Translations under genes and position numbers: made by a program | Source of the DNA: Halopseudomonas sp002296055 | GTDB lineage: Bacteria > Pseudomonadota > Gammaproteobacteria > Pseudomonadales > Pseudomonadaceae | Length of the DNA stretch: 64,000 bases | Strand: one strand, 5' to 3' | NCBI RefSeq assembly: GCF_050876985.1 | Contig: NZ_JBPAPP010000003.1 | In this document: positions 18,194 through 25,229 of the stretch, one piece after another | Position numbering within the stretch: position 1 is the stretch's first letter | Layout of the letters: every line of letters starts with the position of its first letter | The notes under the pieces: model-generated | Database searches by the model: none | What the model was told of the DNA's origin: nothing | The model's input: only the letters and a program-made list of their open reading frames with translations

Positions 18194-18223
18194 ATATACT
18201 TACATTCACACCTGTTTGTAAAT
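18194..18223. promoter_or_regulatory. TtgR/NalD-type operator between efflux operon and repressor
   Basis: An interrupted inverted repeat, TTACA (18200-18204) and TGTAA (18217-18221), lies in an AT-rich stretch between the divergent genes. Read on the minus strand, TTTACAAACA then GAATGTAAGTATA match the TtgR operator of P. putida as I recall it, including length and spacing. The TetR protein encoded at 18305 probably binds here and represses both directions. Confidence 0.65.
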
Positions 18224-18304
18224 CAATTTGGCCCTACGCTAACATTAGCTCACAACTTGATTCCGGGCCGGCCGATGTAGGCTCCCCACCCTGCGAGATT
18301 CGCC

Positions 18305-18964
18305 ATGGTAAGACGCACCAAAGAAGAAGCCTTTGAAACCCGAGAAAGCATTCTGGACGCCGCCGAGCAGTGCTTTCATGACAAGGGCGTCTCGCGCACC
18401 TCACTGAGCGAAATAGCTCAGGCTGCCGGTGTTACCCGAGGTGCCATTTATTGGCACTTTCAGGACAAGGCAGACCTGCTGGATGCCCTATTCCAGCGCA
18501 TTCAGATGCCACTGGAAGAACTCAGTCAGAAAAGCCAGGATGCCAGCGCCAGCGACCCGCTCGCGCGCTTCAGCAAGCTGCTGATCACCGTGTTGCAACG
18601 CCTGGAAGCAGACCCGACGGCGCGCCGGGTAAACGAGATTCTGCTGCTCAAGTGTGACTATATCGAGGAGCCGTGCGGACAACAGAGTCACCTGCAACGA
18701 ATGAGCCAGCACCACGACGACAATCTGCGAAACACCCTGCAGCTGGCCATCGCCTCCGGCGAACTACCAGAGGACCTGGACCTGGAACTGGCCCTGTTCT
18801 GCGCCCACGGCTTTATCTACGGCGTACTGCACCAGTGGCTGATGCACCCCTCGCGCCTGAGCCTGGTGGAGCGTGCCCATGAGGTGGCGGCTACGCTGCT
18901 GGAGATGCTGCGCAGCAGCCCGCACCTGCGCCTAAATCAGTCGGCTCCCCAGTCAGCGCAGTAG
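18305..18964 (+). CDS. TetR-family repressor of the efflux operon, TtgR/NalD/AcrR-like
   Basis: A 219-aa one-component regulator. The N-terminal helix-turn-helix is typical of AcrR/TtgR proteins (TRESILDAAEQCFHDKGVSRTSLSEIAQAAGVTRGAIYWHF, residues about 12-52). The rest is the ligand-binding helical domain (TetR_C_2 type), which in TtgR takes drugs and plant phenolics. It is divergent from the MFP gene with a matching operator between them. Its 3' end overlaps the converging phuW-like gene by 28 bp. Confidence 0.88.
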   Translation: MVRRTKEEAFETRESILDAAEQCFHDKGVSRTSLSEIAQAAGVTRGAIYWHFQDKADLLDALFQRIQMPLEELSQKSQDASASDPLARFSKLLITVLQRLEADPTARRVNEILLLKCDYIEEPCGQQSHLQRMSQHHDDNLRNTLQLAIASGELPEDLDLELALFCAHGFIYGVLHQWLMHPSRLSLVERAHEVAATLLEMLRSSPHLRLNQSAPQSAQ

Positions 18965-19800
18965 TCGCGCGCTGGCATGGCCGGCGTCAGCCAGAGGTAA
19001 TCGGCTTGCTGCGCTGACGGCAGCGGTGCATCTCCTACCTCCTGCAACTGCAACACCAACGGCGGCACCTGATGTGCAGGCCAATGCAGCGGCGCACCCA
19101 GGTCGCGGCGCGCGTGGTAGTTACCTGCCAGCAGCAGCGCCGGAACAGGCGCGCCAGCCAGGGCGGCGGCCATCGCCTGGTCCCGCGCCTGCTGAATCGA
19201 CAACATGGCCTGTACCTGCTGCGCGTCGATACGGCCACAATGACTGGCTTCAATGGTGTCACTCAATTGCCGCCGAGCATCAGCCGTATAACGCTCGTCC
19301 AGCGGCTGTGGCGCTCGGTACAGCGCCATCATGCGGTCACTCTCCAGGTTGGCCGCCAGCAACTGCGACGGGACTGTCAGCCCCCAACGTATCAACGGCC
19401 CATACATCTCCCAGTCCCAGCCGGCTTGCCATTCCAGGTGCGTTTGCAGGGCCTCGTCATCGGGCAATGCCCCACCCTGCAACGCTGTGACAGCAGATTG
19501 CTGCGCCGGCTGCAACATCTCCAGCAACAGCGATTGCTGCGGGCGGGCCGCCTGCAACTGCTGCAACAGCCAGAGCTGCAGGCGGTGATGATCGGGATTG
19601 TCATGCTGCTCACCGACCACCACGTAGGGGGCAGCCGCCAGCCGTTCGACCAGCGACTGTGGGCTAATCCAGCGTTGCTCGGCGGCCACCCAGACCTGCC
19701 CGACATGCGGATGATCAAGCCCTTCGGAGCCCTGCCACTGCGGCAATGGCGCGGTACAGGCCGACAGGGCCAGCAGCAGAACCAGCACAATAGACTTCAT
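18937..19800 (-). CDS. phuW: ChaN-family haem-binding lipoprotein, PhuW-like
   Basis: A 287-aa lipoprotein of the ChaN/DUF399 family, dimeric haem-binding proteins linked to iron uptake. The lipobox is LSAC (MKSIVLVLLLALSAC). The conserved GEQHDNPDHHRLQLWLLQQL segment carries likely haem or metal ligands; LLAGNYHARRDLGAPLHW near the C-terminus is the second family block. It is last in the phuSTUVW order, the position held by PhuW in P. aeruginosa. Assignment to PhuW rests on synteny plus family. It lies 7 bp after phuV. Confidence 0.8.
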   Translation of the reverse strand: MKSIVLVLLLALSACTAPLPQWQGSEGLDHPHVGQVWVAAEQRWISPQSLVERLAAAPYVVVGEQHDNPDHHRLQLWLLQQLQAARPQQSLLLEMLQPAQQSAVTALQGGALPDDEALQTHLEWQAGWDWEMYGPLIRWGLTVPSQLLAANLESDRMMALYRAPQPLDERYTADARRQLSDTIEASHCGRIDAQQVQAMLSIQQARDQAMAAALAGAPVPALLLAGNYHARRDLGAPLHWPAHQVPPLVLQLQEVGDAPLPSAQQADYLWLTPAMPARDYCADWGAD

Positions 19801-19807
19801 AACACCC

Positions 19808-20572
19808 TCAGCTCAGCACCAGCGGGCAAGCGTGCAACGGATGTGTCTGCACACTGACTGGCACCTTGAAAACCTGCTCCAGCAACTCAACCTGCAGCAC
19901 CTCCCAGGGCGTGCCCTGGGCACTGACCCGCCCTTCATGTAACAGCAGCAGGCGATCTGCGTAACGGGCCGCCAGGTTCAGGTCATGCAGCACCACCAGC
20001 ACCGCCAACCCACGCGCAGCCATCTGTCGGGCCTGCTGCAGGGTAAGGTGCTGATGGGCCAGATCCAAGGATGCGGTTGGCTCATCCAATAGCAGACAAC
20101 CTTGCTCGGCGCTGTCCCAGACCTGCGCCAGCACCCGCGCCAGATGCACGCGCTGGCGCTCACCACCAGACAGAGACAAATAGCTGCGCGCTGCCAGGTG
20201 GCTGACATCCGCCGCCGCCATGGCCTCGCGCAGAATCTGCGAATCGCGTCGCTGGCCACTGGCATGGGGCATGCGCCCCATCGCCACCACCTCCTCCACC
20301 TGAAAGGCGAAAGCCAGTGCCGAGCTTTGCGGCAATACTGCCATGCGCCGCGCTCGCTCCAGCGCCGACCAACTTGCCAGTGGGCGCTGGTCCAGCAACA
20401 CCTGCCCGGTGGCAGGCGCCAGCTCACCGGTCAGCGTCGCCAACAAGGTGCTTTTGCCCGCACCGTTGGTGCCCAGCACCACCAGCACTTCACCCGGCTG
20501 CAGCGTCAGCTCGACCTGCTCCAGAATATGACGGCTACCGCGCTGGCAGCCCAACTGCAGCGCCTGCAGCAT
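19808..20572 (-). CDS. phuV: Haem ABC transporter ATP-binding protein
   Basis: A 254-aa ATPase that powers haem transport across the inner membrane. Walker A is GTNGAGKST, the signature motif is LSGGERQRVHLARVLAQ and Walker B is CLLLDEPTASLD, followed by the switch His in VVLHDLNLAARY. Homologous to HmuV/PhuV. The ATG at 20572 overlaps the phuU stop by one base (TGATG); a GTG one codon earlier is also possible. Partner membrane subunit PhuU lies directly upstream. Confidence 0.92.
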   Translation of the reverse strand: MLQALQLGCQRGSRHILEQVELTLQPGEVLVVLGTNGAGKSTLLATLTGELAPATGQVLLDQRPLASWSALERARRMAVLPQSSALAFAFQVEEVVAMGRMPHASGQRRDSQILREAMAAADVSHLAARSYLSLSGGERQRVHLARVLAQVWDSAEQGCLLLDEPTASLDLAHQHLTLQQARQMAARGLAVLVVLHDLNLAARYADRLLLLHEGRVSAQGTPWEVLQVELLEQVFKVPVSVQTHPLHACPLVLS

Positions 20573-21615
20573 CACAAACCTCCCCGGCGCTGCATGCGCA
20601 ATAGCAAGGCGATAAAGAAAGGTGCGCCCAATAGCGCCGTGAGAATGCCCAAAGGCAGCTCAGCCGGCGCCACCAGCAGCCGCGCCGCCACGTCAGCCAG
20701 CAGCAGCAGCGCCGCGCCCAGCAACATGCAGGCCGGCAGAAGTTGGCGATGGTCAGGCCCGAGCAGCAAGCGCGCCAGGTGCGGCACCACCAAACCAATA
20801 AAACCGATTAGCCCGGCCGCGGCGACCGCAGCGCCCACACCAAGCGCCGTCAGCAACACCAACTCGCGCTTGACCCGCTCTACCTCGACCCCCAGGTGAC
20901 GCGCCTCCGACTCGCCCAGCAACAAGGCATTCAACGCCTTGGCCTGCCGCGGCAACCGCCACCAGACCACGCCACAGCACAGAACCAGCATACCCACCCG
21001 GTCATAGCTTGCAGCGCCCAGACTCCCCATATTCCAGAACGTCAATGCACGCAGCATCGCGTCATCCGCAATGTAGGTCAGCAGCCCCACCACGGCCGCA
21101 CTGAGGGCAGCAATCGCCACCCCGGCCAGCAGCATGCTGGCCATCGACACGCCCTGATTCGAGCTACCCAGCCGATAGACCAGCCAGGTGGTCAACAGCG
21201 CTCCGGCAAAAGCCCCGGCGGCCTGGGTGTAAGGCATCAGCGCCGCCGGCAAGGCTGCCAACCAGACGCTGCCAAGCACAATTACCAGCGCTGCGCCCAA
21301 TGCCGCACCACTGGACACACCAATCAGCGCCGGGTCCGCCAGCGGGTTGCGAAACAAGCCTTGCATGGCAGCGCCGGTCAGAGCCAGGGTGGCCCCGATC
21401 AGCATCCCCATCAGCGTTCGCGGCAGTCGGATGTGCTCGACGATCAAAGCGGTGTCCGCCGCCACCGTCCAGCCGGTGACACGGTGCAACAACGCGCCGA
21501 TGGCATCAGTGAAAGGGATGGAGACCGGCCCCAGGGCCAGCGACAACAACACGGCCAGCAGTAACATCAAGGCCAGAGAGAAAAGGATGCTTCGTTTTAC
21601 GGCCGGTACCGACAT
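20572..21615 (-). CDS. phuU: Haem ABC transporter permease
   Basis: A 347-aa FecCD/BtuC-type permease with about nine to ten hydrophobic helices. The family segments GAALALTGAAMQGLFRNPLADPALIGVSSGAALGAA (split across two helices) and GLIGFIGLVVPHLARLL, which contacts the ATPase, are intact. It forms the inner-membrane channel for haem with PhuV and receives haem from PhuT. A strong hairpin lies in the 84-bp gap after phuT. Confidence 0.92.
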   Translation of the reverse strand: MSVPAVKRSILFSLALMLLLAVLLSLALGPVSIPFTDAIGALLHRVTGWTVAADTALIVEHIRLPRTLMGMLIGATLALTGAAMQGLFRNPLADPALIGVSSGAALGAALVIVLGSVWLAALPAALMPYTQAAGAFAGALLTTWLVYRLGSSNQGVSMASMLLAGVAIAALSAAVVGLLTYIADDAMLRALTFWNMGSLGAASYDRVGMLVLCCGVVWWRLPRQAKALNALLLGESEARHLGVEVERVKRELVLLTALGVGAAVAAAGLIGFIGLVVPHLARLLLGPDHRQLLPACMLLGAALLLLADVAARLLVAPAELPLGILTALLGAPFFIALLLRMQRRGGL

Positions 21616-21654
21616 GGGCGCCCTATTCAGCAGTAGGTTTGAGCGGAAACAACA

Positions 21655-21683
21655 ACGCGCACCCGCCTGAGACGGGTGCGCGT
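21655..21683 (-). promoter_or_regulatory. Intercistronic hairpin between phuT and phuU
   Basis: Perfect 11-bp arms ACGCGCACCCG (21655-21665) and CGGGTGCGCGT (21673-21683) with a 7-nt loop. On the minus strand it is followed by GTTGTTGTTT, a poor T-run. It may stabilise the upstream phuS-phuT mRNA or partly terminate, giving more binding protein than permease. That function is inferred. Confidence 0.5.
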
Positions 21684-21699
21684 AAGACTGCAGTACGGC

Positions 21700-22542
21700 T
21701 TATTCGCCAGCGGCGGTTTCGCGCAGCTGGCGCAGCGCCGGCGCGATGTGCGGGCTAAAGCCCCCCACCAGCAGGCTGTCTTCGATATCCACAACCTGCT
21801 GAGCCTGCCCGGCTGGCGTTGCTGCCAGTGCTGGCTGCTGGCTCAATAAGCCATCGGTGCCGCCGACCATTTCCAGCCCCTTGCTGGTAGTCAGAATCCA
21901 CTGCGGCGCCAGGCTCAACAATGCTTCAGCCGACAGCACCCGGTACTGGCTGAAACTCTCGGCCGCCGGGTTGCTCATGCCACCCAGGCGAATCAGGCTG
22001 TCGCCGACGGTACCGGCGCCAGCAACCATCATCCCGTTGGCACTATGGGTCAACACAAACAGTGCCGGCGGCGCCGGCTCGGACATGGCCGGCAAGGCAG
22101 CTATATCGGCCTGAATACGCTGATTTAGAGCAGTCGCCTGCTCCACGTGGGCAAAGCGCGCACCCACCGCCTCGATATTGGCATACAGCGTATCCAGATC
22201 AGGGCTGGCACTGAGCACTACTACATCCACACCGGCATCGCGCAACTGGGCCAGCACTGGCGGCGGCCCCATCTCTTCTGTGCCCAGCAGAACATCGGGC
22301 TTGAGTGACAGCACGCCCTCGGCACTCAGCGCGCGCTGATAACCGACGTTTGGCAAGCCACGATCCGCCATCAAAGGAACACTGGTGCTGTCTATGCCGA
22401 CCAATTGCTCACCCAACCCCAACTCCTGCACGATGGCCGTGACACTGGCACCCGCCGTCACCACCCGCAGGGGCTCGGCTGCCATTGACCAGGCGCTGCC
22501 CAACAGCAATACCCACAGGCAACGCTGAATCAGTACTTTCAT
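21700..22542 (-). CDS. phuT: Haem ABC transporter periplasmic haem-binding protein
   Basis: A 280-aa class III (TroA/BtuF-type) binding protein. The Sec signal ends near SAWSMAAEP. RVVTAGASVTAIVQELGLGEQLVGIDSTS begins the N-lobe; the tyrosine in PNVGYQRALSAEGVLSLKPD fits the conserved haem-ligand tyrosine of PhuT/HmuT/ShuT. A long linking helix joins the two lobes. AAGGAGAAGG precedes the ATG. It lies 25 bp after phuS. Confidence 0.9.
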   Translation of the reverse strand: MKVLIQRCLWVLLLGSAWSMAAEPLRVVTAGASVTAIVQELGLGEQLVGIDSTSVPLMADRGLPNVGYQRALSAEGVLSLKPDVLLGTEEMGPPPVLAQLRDAGVDVVVLSASPDLDTLYANIEAVGARFAHVEQATALNQRIQADIAALPAMSEPAPPALFVLTHSANGMMVAGAGTVGDSLIRLGGMSNPAAESFSQYRVLSAEALLSLAPQWILTTSKGLEMVGGTDGLLSQQPALAATPAGQAQQVVDIEDSLLVGGFSPHIAPALRQLRETAAGE

Positions 22543-22567
22543 TCCACCTTCTCCTTGTCCAAAAGGC

Positions 22568-23635
22568 TCAGCGCGCCGGGTGCCGTTCTACCAGTGCACG
22601 CCAAAGACGTTGCTCCGGCTGGCCCGGCTTGCGCTCGCCAAACAGCTGAATAACCAACTCGCCGTTGCTGTCATAGGCTTCCAGCGAACTGACAATACCA
22701 TCTGCGGTCGGTTTACGGACCCGCCAAACCGACGCCAGGTCAGACTCACGCAGATGCAGACTGAAGTCGGCATCCAGCACATTGAACCACTCGCCCAGCC
22801 GGCCAACCCGCTTGATCGGCCCGCTGTGGATCTGAATACACCCGTGGTTACCAACAAACACCATGATCGGCTGAGCGCTTGCTGCCACCTGCTCCAGCGT
22901 GTCAGTCAACGCCGCCTCGGGCAAACGCTGAGCCCAGCGGCTTCCAGCCAGACGCAGGGCCTGCAGGCGGTCCACGTTATGGCGTTTGAGCATGGCCATA
23001 AAATGATGCGTGTCCTGCAGTTCTGCCCAGTCATGCTGCAGCGCCTGCTCATCTACCGCCACATCGTCGACCAGCCCGGCATCGGCCTGCAGCGGGTCGA
23101 TGGTCAACGGGTCAAGCGAGTCGTCGCTGAGGCTGTCACACAGGTCGTACCAGGCAGCCGCGTTGCTTTGCTCGGTCAGATAGATCTTGTGCACCGCCAC
23201 ACCCTGGCGGTCGAAAATTTGCAGACTGCGTCGCATGCTGCCGTTTTGCAGCGCCTCACTAACGGCGAACAGGCTGGACCATTCCCGCATAAAGAAACGC
23301 AGATCAATCTCGCCGTTGACCACCAGACCGATACGGCCGCTACCGCCGATGCTGATGTTGTCATACACGCCGTGACGCTCGTGCACGCATGACTCGTTGC
23401 GCGTTAGCGCCATCACCCGACCAAGGGCTTTCAAGCCATGCAGCATGGTTTGCCAGTCCGAACGCAGGCGCTGCACACCGCGCCCGAGTGACGCATATAC
23501 CAGCTCAGCTTCGCTGACATTGAGCAGCGCGGCGCCATCGCGGATACGCAACCCTGGTTGACTCTGACGCAGGTGTTGCCAGGCACCCAGCAGATCGGCA
23601 CCGGCGAACACCGGGATAGCTTGTTGCATCGTCAT
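22568..23635 (-). CDS. phuS: Cytoplasmic haem chaperone/trafficking protein, HemS-like
   Basis: A 355-aa protein of two tandem HemS/ChuX repeats. In P. aeruginosa PhuS hands haem to haem oxygenase and, as apo-protein, binds the prrF1 promoter. The C-terminal repeat has FVGNHGCIQIHSGPIKRVGRLGEWFNVLD, containing the conserved histidines near the haem ligand site. First gene of the operon, directly under a Fur box. GGGGAGA lies upstream of the ATG. No phuR homologue is next to it. Confidence 0.9.
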   Translation of the reverse strand: MTMQQAIPVFAGADLLGAWQHLRQSQPGLRIRDGAALLNVSEAELVYASLGRGVQRLRSDWQTMLHGLKALGRVMALTRNESCVHERHGVYDNISIGGSGRIGLVVNGEIDLRFFMREWSSLFAVSEALQNGSMRRSLQIFDRQGVAVHKIYLTEQSNAAAWYDLCDSLSDDSLDPLTIDPLQADAGLVDDVAVDEQALQHDWAELQDTHHFMAMLKRHNVDRLQALRLAGSRWAQRLPEAALTDTLEQVAASAQPIMVFVGNHGCIQIHSGPIKRVGRLGEWFNVLDADFSLHLRESDLASVWRVRKPTADGIVSSLEAYDSNGELVIQLFGERKPGQPEQRLWRALVERHPAR

Positions 23636-23737
23636 TTACCCGTCTCCCCTGTCATGAACGCGTTCTGCGGCAGCCCCTCGCGGTCATTGCTGTCCAGACG
23701 CCCAGGCGTTGCAATCAGGCAACGCCGCACAATCAAA

Positions 23738-23752
23738 CAATAATCATTCTCA
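23738..23752 (-). promoter_or_regulatory. Fur box upstream of phuS
   Basis: On the minus strand TGAGAATGATTATTG matches the 7-1-7 Fur consensus TGATAAT-x-ATTATCA at about 12 of 14 positions. It lies some 100 bp before the phuS start in an AT-rich stretch, so iron repression of phuSTUVW is likely. The gene-free segment 23636-24173 otherwise holds the repeat element. Confidence 0.65.
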
Positions 23753-23819
23753 TCTGTGACGGCGATTATTATTCAATAAAGCAGAACAGGCAAGTGCAAA
23801 AGTGACGCAGCGCCCCTAG

Positions 23820-24082
23820 GGTCTGTTGACGTTTCATTCATCCGCCTGTTGCAGCCTGTAAAGCCGCCAATCAAGAAGCGAGAAGCGTAGCGTGGTCATT
23901 CCACGTAAGCGACGAGCGACGCCGAGTGGCGACTTTACAGGCGCAACCCGAAGGGCCGGGGCCATTTTTCGGCCATGCTGCGTTGTCGGTCGCTTATGTG
24001 GAATGACCACACTGCGCTCCCTCCGCCTTGCCTGGCCGAAAAATGGCCTCCGGCAGGCGGGTGAACGAAACGTCAACAGGCC
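23820..24082. mobile_element. MITE-like element, family 2 (263 bp)
   Basis: Terminal inverted repeats GGTCTGTTGACGTTTCATTC and, read from the other end, GGCCTGTTGACGTTTCGTTC agree at 18 of 20 positions and continue into CACCCGCC. Identical CTAG tetranucleotides flank it (23816-23819 and 24083-24086), as expected for a 4-bp target duplication. Inside, GTGGTCATTCCACGTAAGCG (from 23892) has an inverted partner ending at 24010, and GGCCATTTTTCGGCC recurs inverted near 24032-24046, so almost the whole element folds. No coding capacity. Confidence 0.75.
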
Positions 24083-24173
24083 CTAGGCTACGGCTGACGC
24101 CCGCCGTTGCCGCCGGGTGCAGCCGTTGGTCGGGCACTGGTCAGCGGTCCATGAGTCGGTCGATAATGCGTCC

Positions 24174-24512
24174 ATGTCAGACAAACCCGCCTCCCATCTC
24201 CTTTGCCAACTGAGCGATTTACCCGCACGCGGCAGCAAGGGCGTACAGCACAATGGCCACAACCTCATTGTGGTGCGCCAAGGTACGCAAGTAACGGTCT
24301 ATGAGAATCGCTGCCCGCACAGGGGCATACCGCTGGAGTGGGTGCCGGATCAGTTTCTGGATCAGTCCGGGCGACTGATCCAGTGCGCCAGCCATGGCGC
24401 GCTCTTTTTGCCCGAGTCCGGCGAGTGCATCGCTGGGCCCTGTGTTGGCCAGTCACTTCGCGCCTTTGCCTGCGAGGTACGTGACGGCGCGGTTTATCTA
24501 GGGAAGCACTGA
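24174..24512 (+). CDS. Small Rieske [2Fe-2S] ferredoxin-like protein
   Basis: A 112-aa single-domain Rieske protein. The cluster ligands are CPH (in ENRCPHRGIPLEW) and CASH (in IQCASHGALF), the pattern of NirD-like or dioxygenase-type Rieske ferredoxins. No oxygenase is nearby, so the redox partner is unknown. The ATG at 24174 starts the homologous part; an earlier in-frame ATG at 24117 has no clear site. Its last codons and stop fall inside a 17-bp match to the family 1 repeat terminus. It converges on sfsA with a 3-bp gap. Confidence 0.82.
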   Translation: MSDKPASHLLCQLSDLPARGSKGVQHNGHNLIVVRQGTQVTVYENRCPHRGIPLEWVPDQFLDQSGRLIQCASHGALFLPESGECIAGPCVGQSLRAFACEVRDGAVYLGKH

Positions 24513-24514
24513 TC
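24498..24514. repeat. Solo terminus of the family 1 MITE-like repeat
   Basis: CTAGGGAAGCACTGATC is identical over 17 bp to the inverted right end plus CTAG flank of the element at 4717-4978. It encodes the final LGKH and stop codon of the Rieske gene. It could be a footprint of an excised or decayed copy. A chance match of this length is improbable but not excluded. Confidence 0.5.
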
Positions 24515-24515
24515 C

Positions 24516-25229
24516 CTACAGACTGACCGGCAAGGCGCCGCGCACCCGCAGGCCGTCCGGTTCCGGCCAGACCGACCAGGCCAGCACCTCAACACCCGCC
24601 TGCGCCGCCTCGCGCAGCAGCCGCCCGTACTCCGGGTCGATATCATCGGCGGGCCGTACCTGGCTGACGCCCGAGTGCATAACGCAGAACAGCAAACAAG
24701 CGCAGCGCCCGCTTCGCACCACCTCAATCAGCTCACGCAGATGCTTTTGGCCGCGCTGGCTGACCGCATCGGGAAAGGCGCCAACGCCATCGCCCAGCGC
24801 CAGGGTGACGCTTTTCACTTCCACCACGCAGTCCGGCTGATCAGCGCCGGACAATAGAAAGTCGAAGCGGCTGGCCAATTCCGGCAGCTTCACCTCTGCG
24901 CGCTGCTGCGGATAATCCGCCAGCGGCGCGATCAGCCCCTCTGCCAGCGCGGCGCCTATTACCCGGTTGGCGCGTGCGCTGTGAATACAGGCCAGTTGCC
25001 CCGGCGCTACCTCAACCAGCTCCCAGGTACCGGGCAGCTTGCGCCCGGGCTTGTGCTCCAGGCTGACCCAGATGCGATCGCCCGGCTGCCCGCAGTTGCG
25101 CATCGAGCCGGTATTGGGGCAGTGCACGGTCAGCTCCTGCCCATCCGGCAACCGGATATCGGTCAGAAAACGCTTGTAGCGGCGCAGCAGCACTGCCTCC
25201 TGCAAAGTCGGCACGAACGGGATCAGCAT
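24516..25229 (-). CDS. sfsA: Sugar fermentation stimulation protein homologue
   Basis: A 237-aa SfsA-family protein. The N-terminal OB-like part reads LRRYKRFLTDIRLPDGQELTVHCPNTGSM, and the C-terminal nuclease-like fold has FLLSGADQPDCVVEVKSVTLALGDGVGAFPDAVSQRGQKHL, typical of the family. E. coli SfsA was linked to maltose metabolism and binds DNA; a nuclease role is suspected. The ATG at 25229 overlaps the aminotransferase stop by 7 bp; a TTG at 25241 is the only alternative. Confidence 0.9.
   Translation of the reverse strand: MLIPFVPTLQEAVLLRRYKRFLTDIRLPDGQELTVHCPNTGSMRNCGQPGDRIWVSLEHKPGRKLPGTWELVEVAPGQLACIHSARANRVIGAALAEGLIAPLADYPQQRAEVKLPELASRFDFLLSGADQPDCVVEVKSVTLALGDGVGAFPDAVSQRGQKHLRELIEVVRSGRCACLLFCVMHSGVSQVRPADDIDPEYGRLLREAAQAGVEVLAWSVWPEPDGLRVRGALPVSL

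Noticed and set aside
23816..24086. Reading frames inside the family 2 repeat as small proteins
   Set aside because: They arise from the inverted-repeat structure, lack ribosome sites and mirror each other on both strands.
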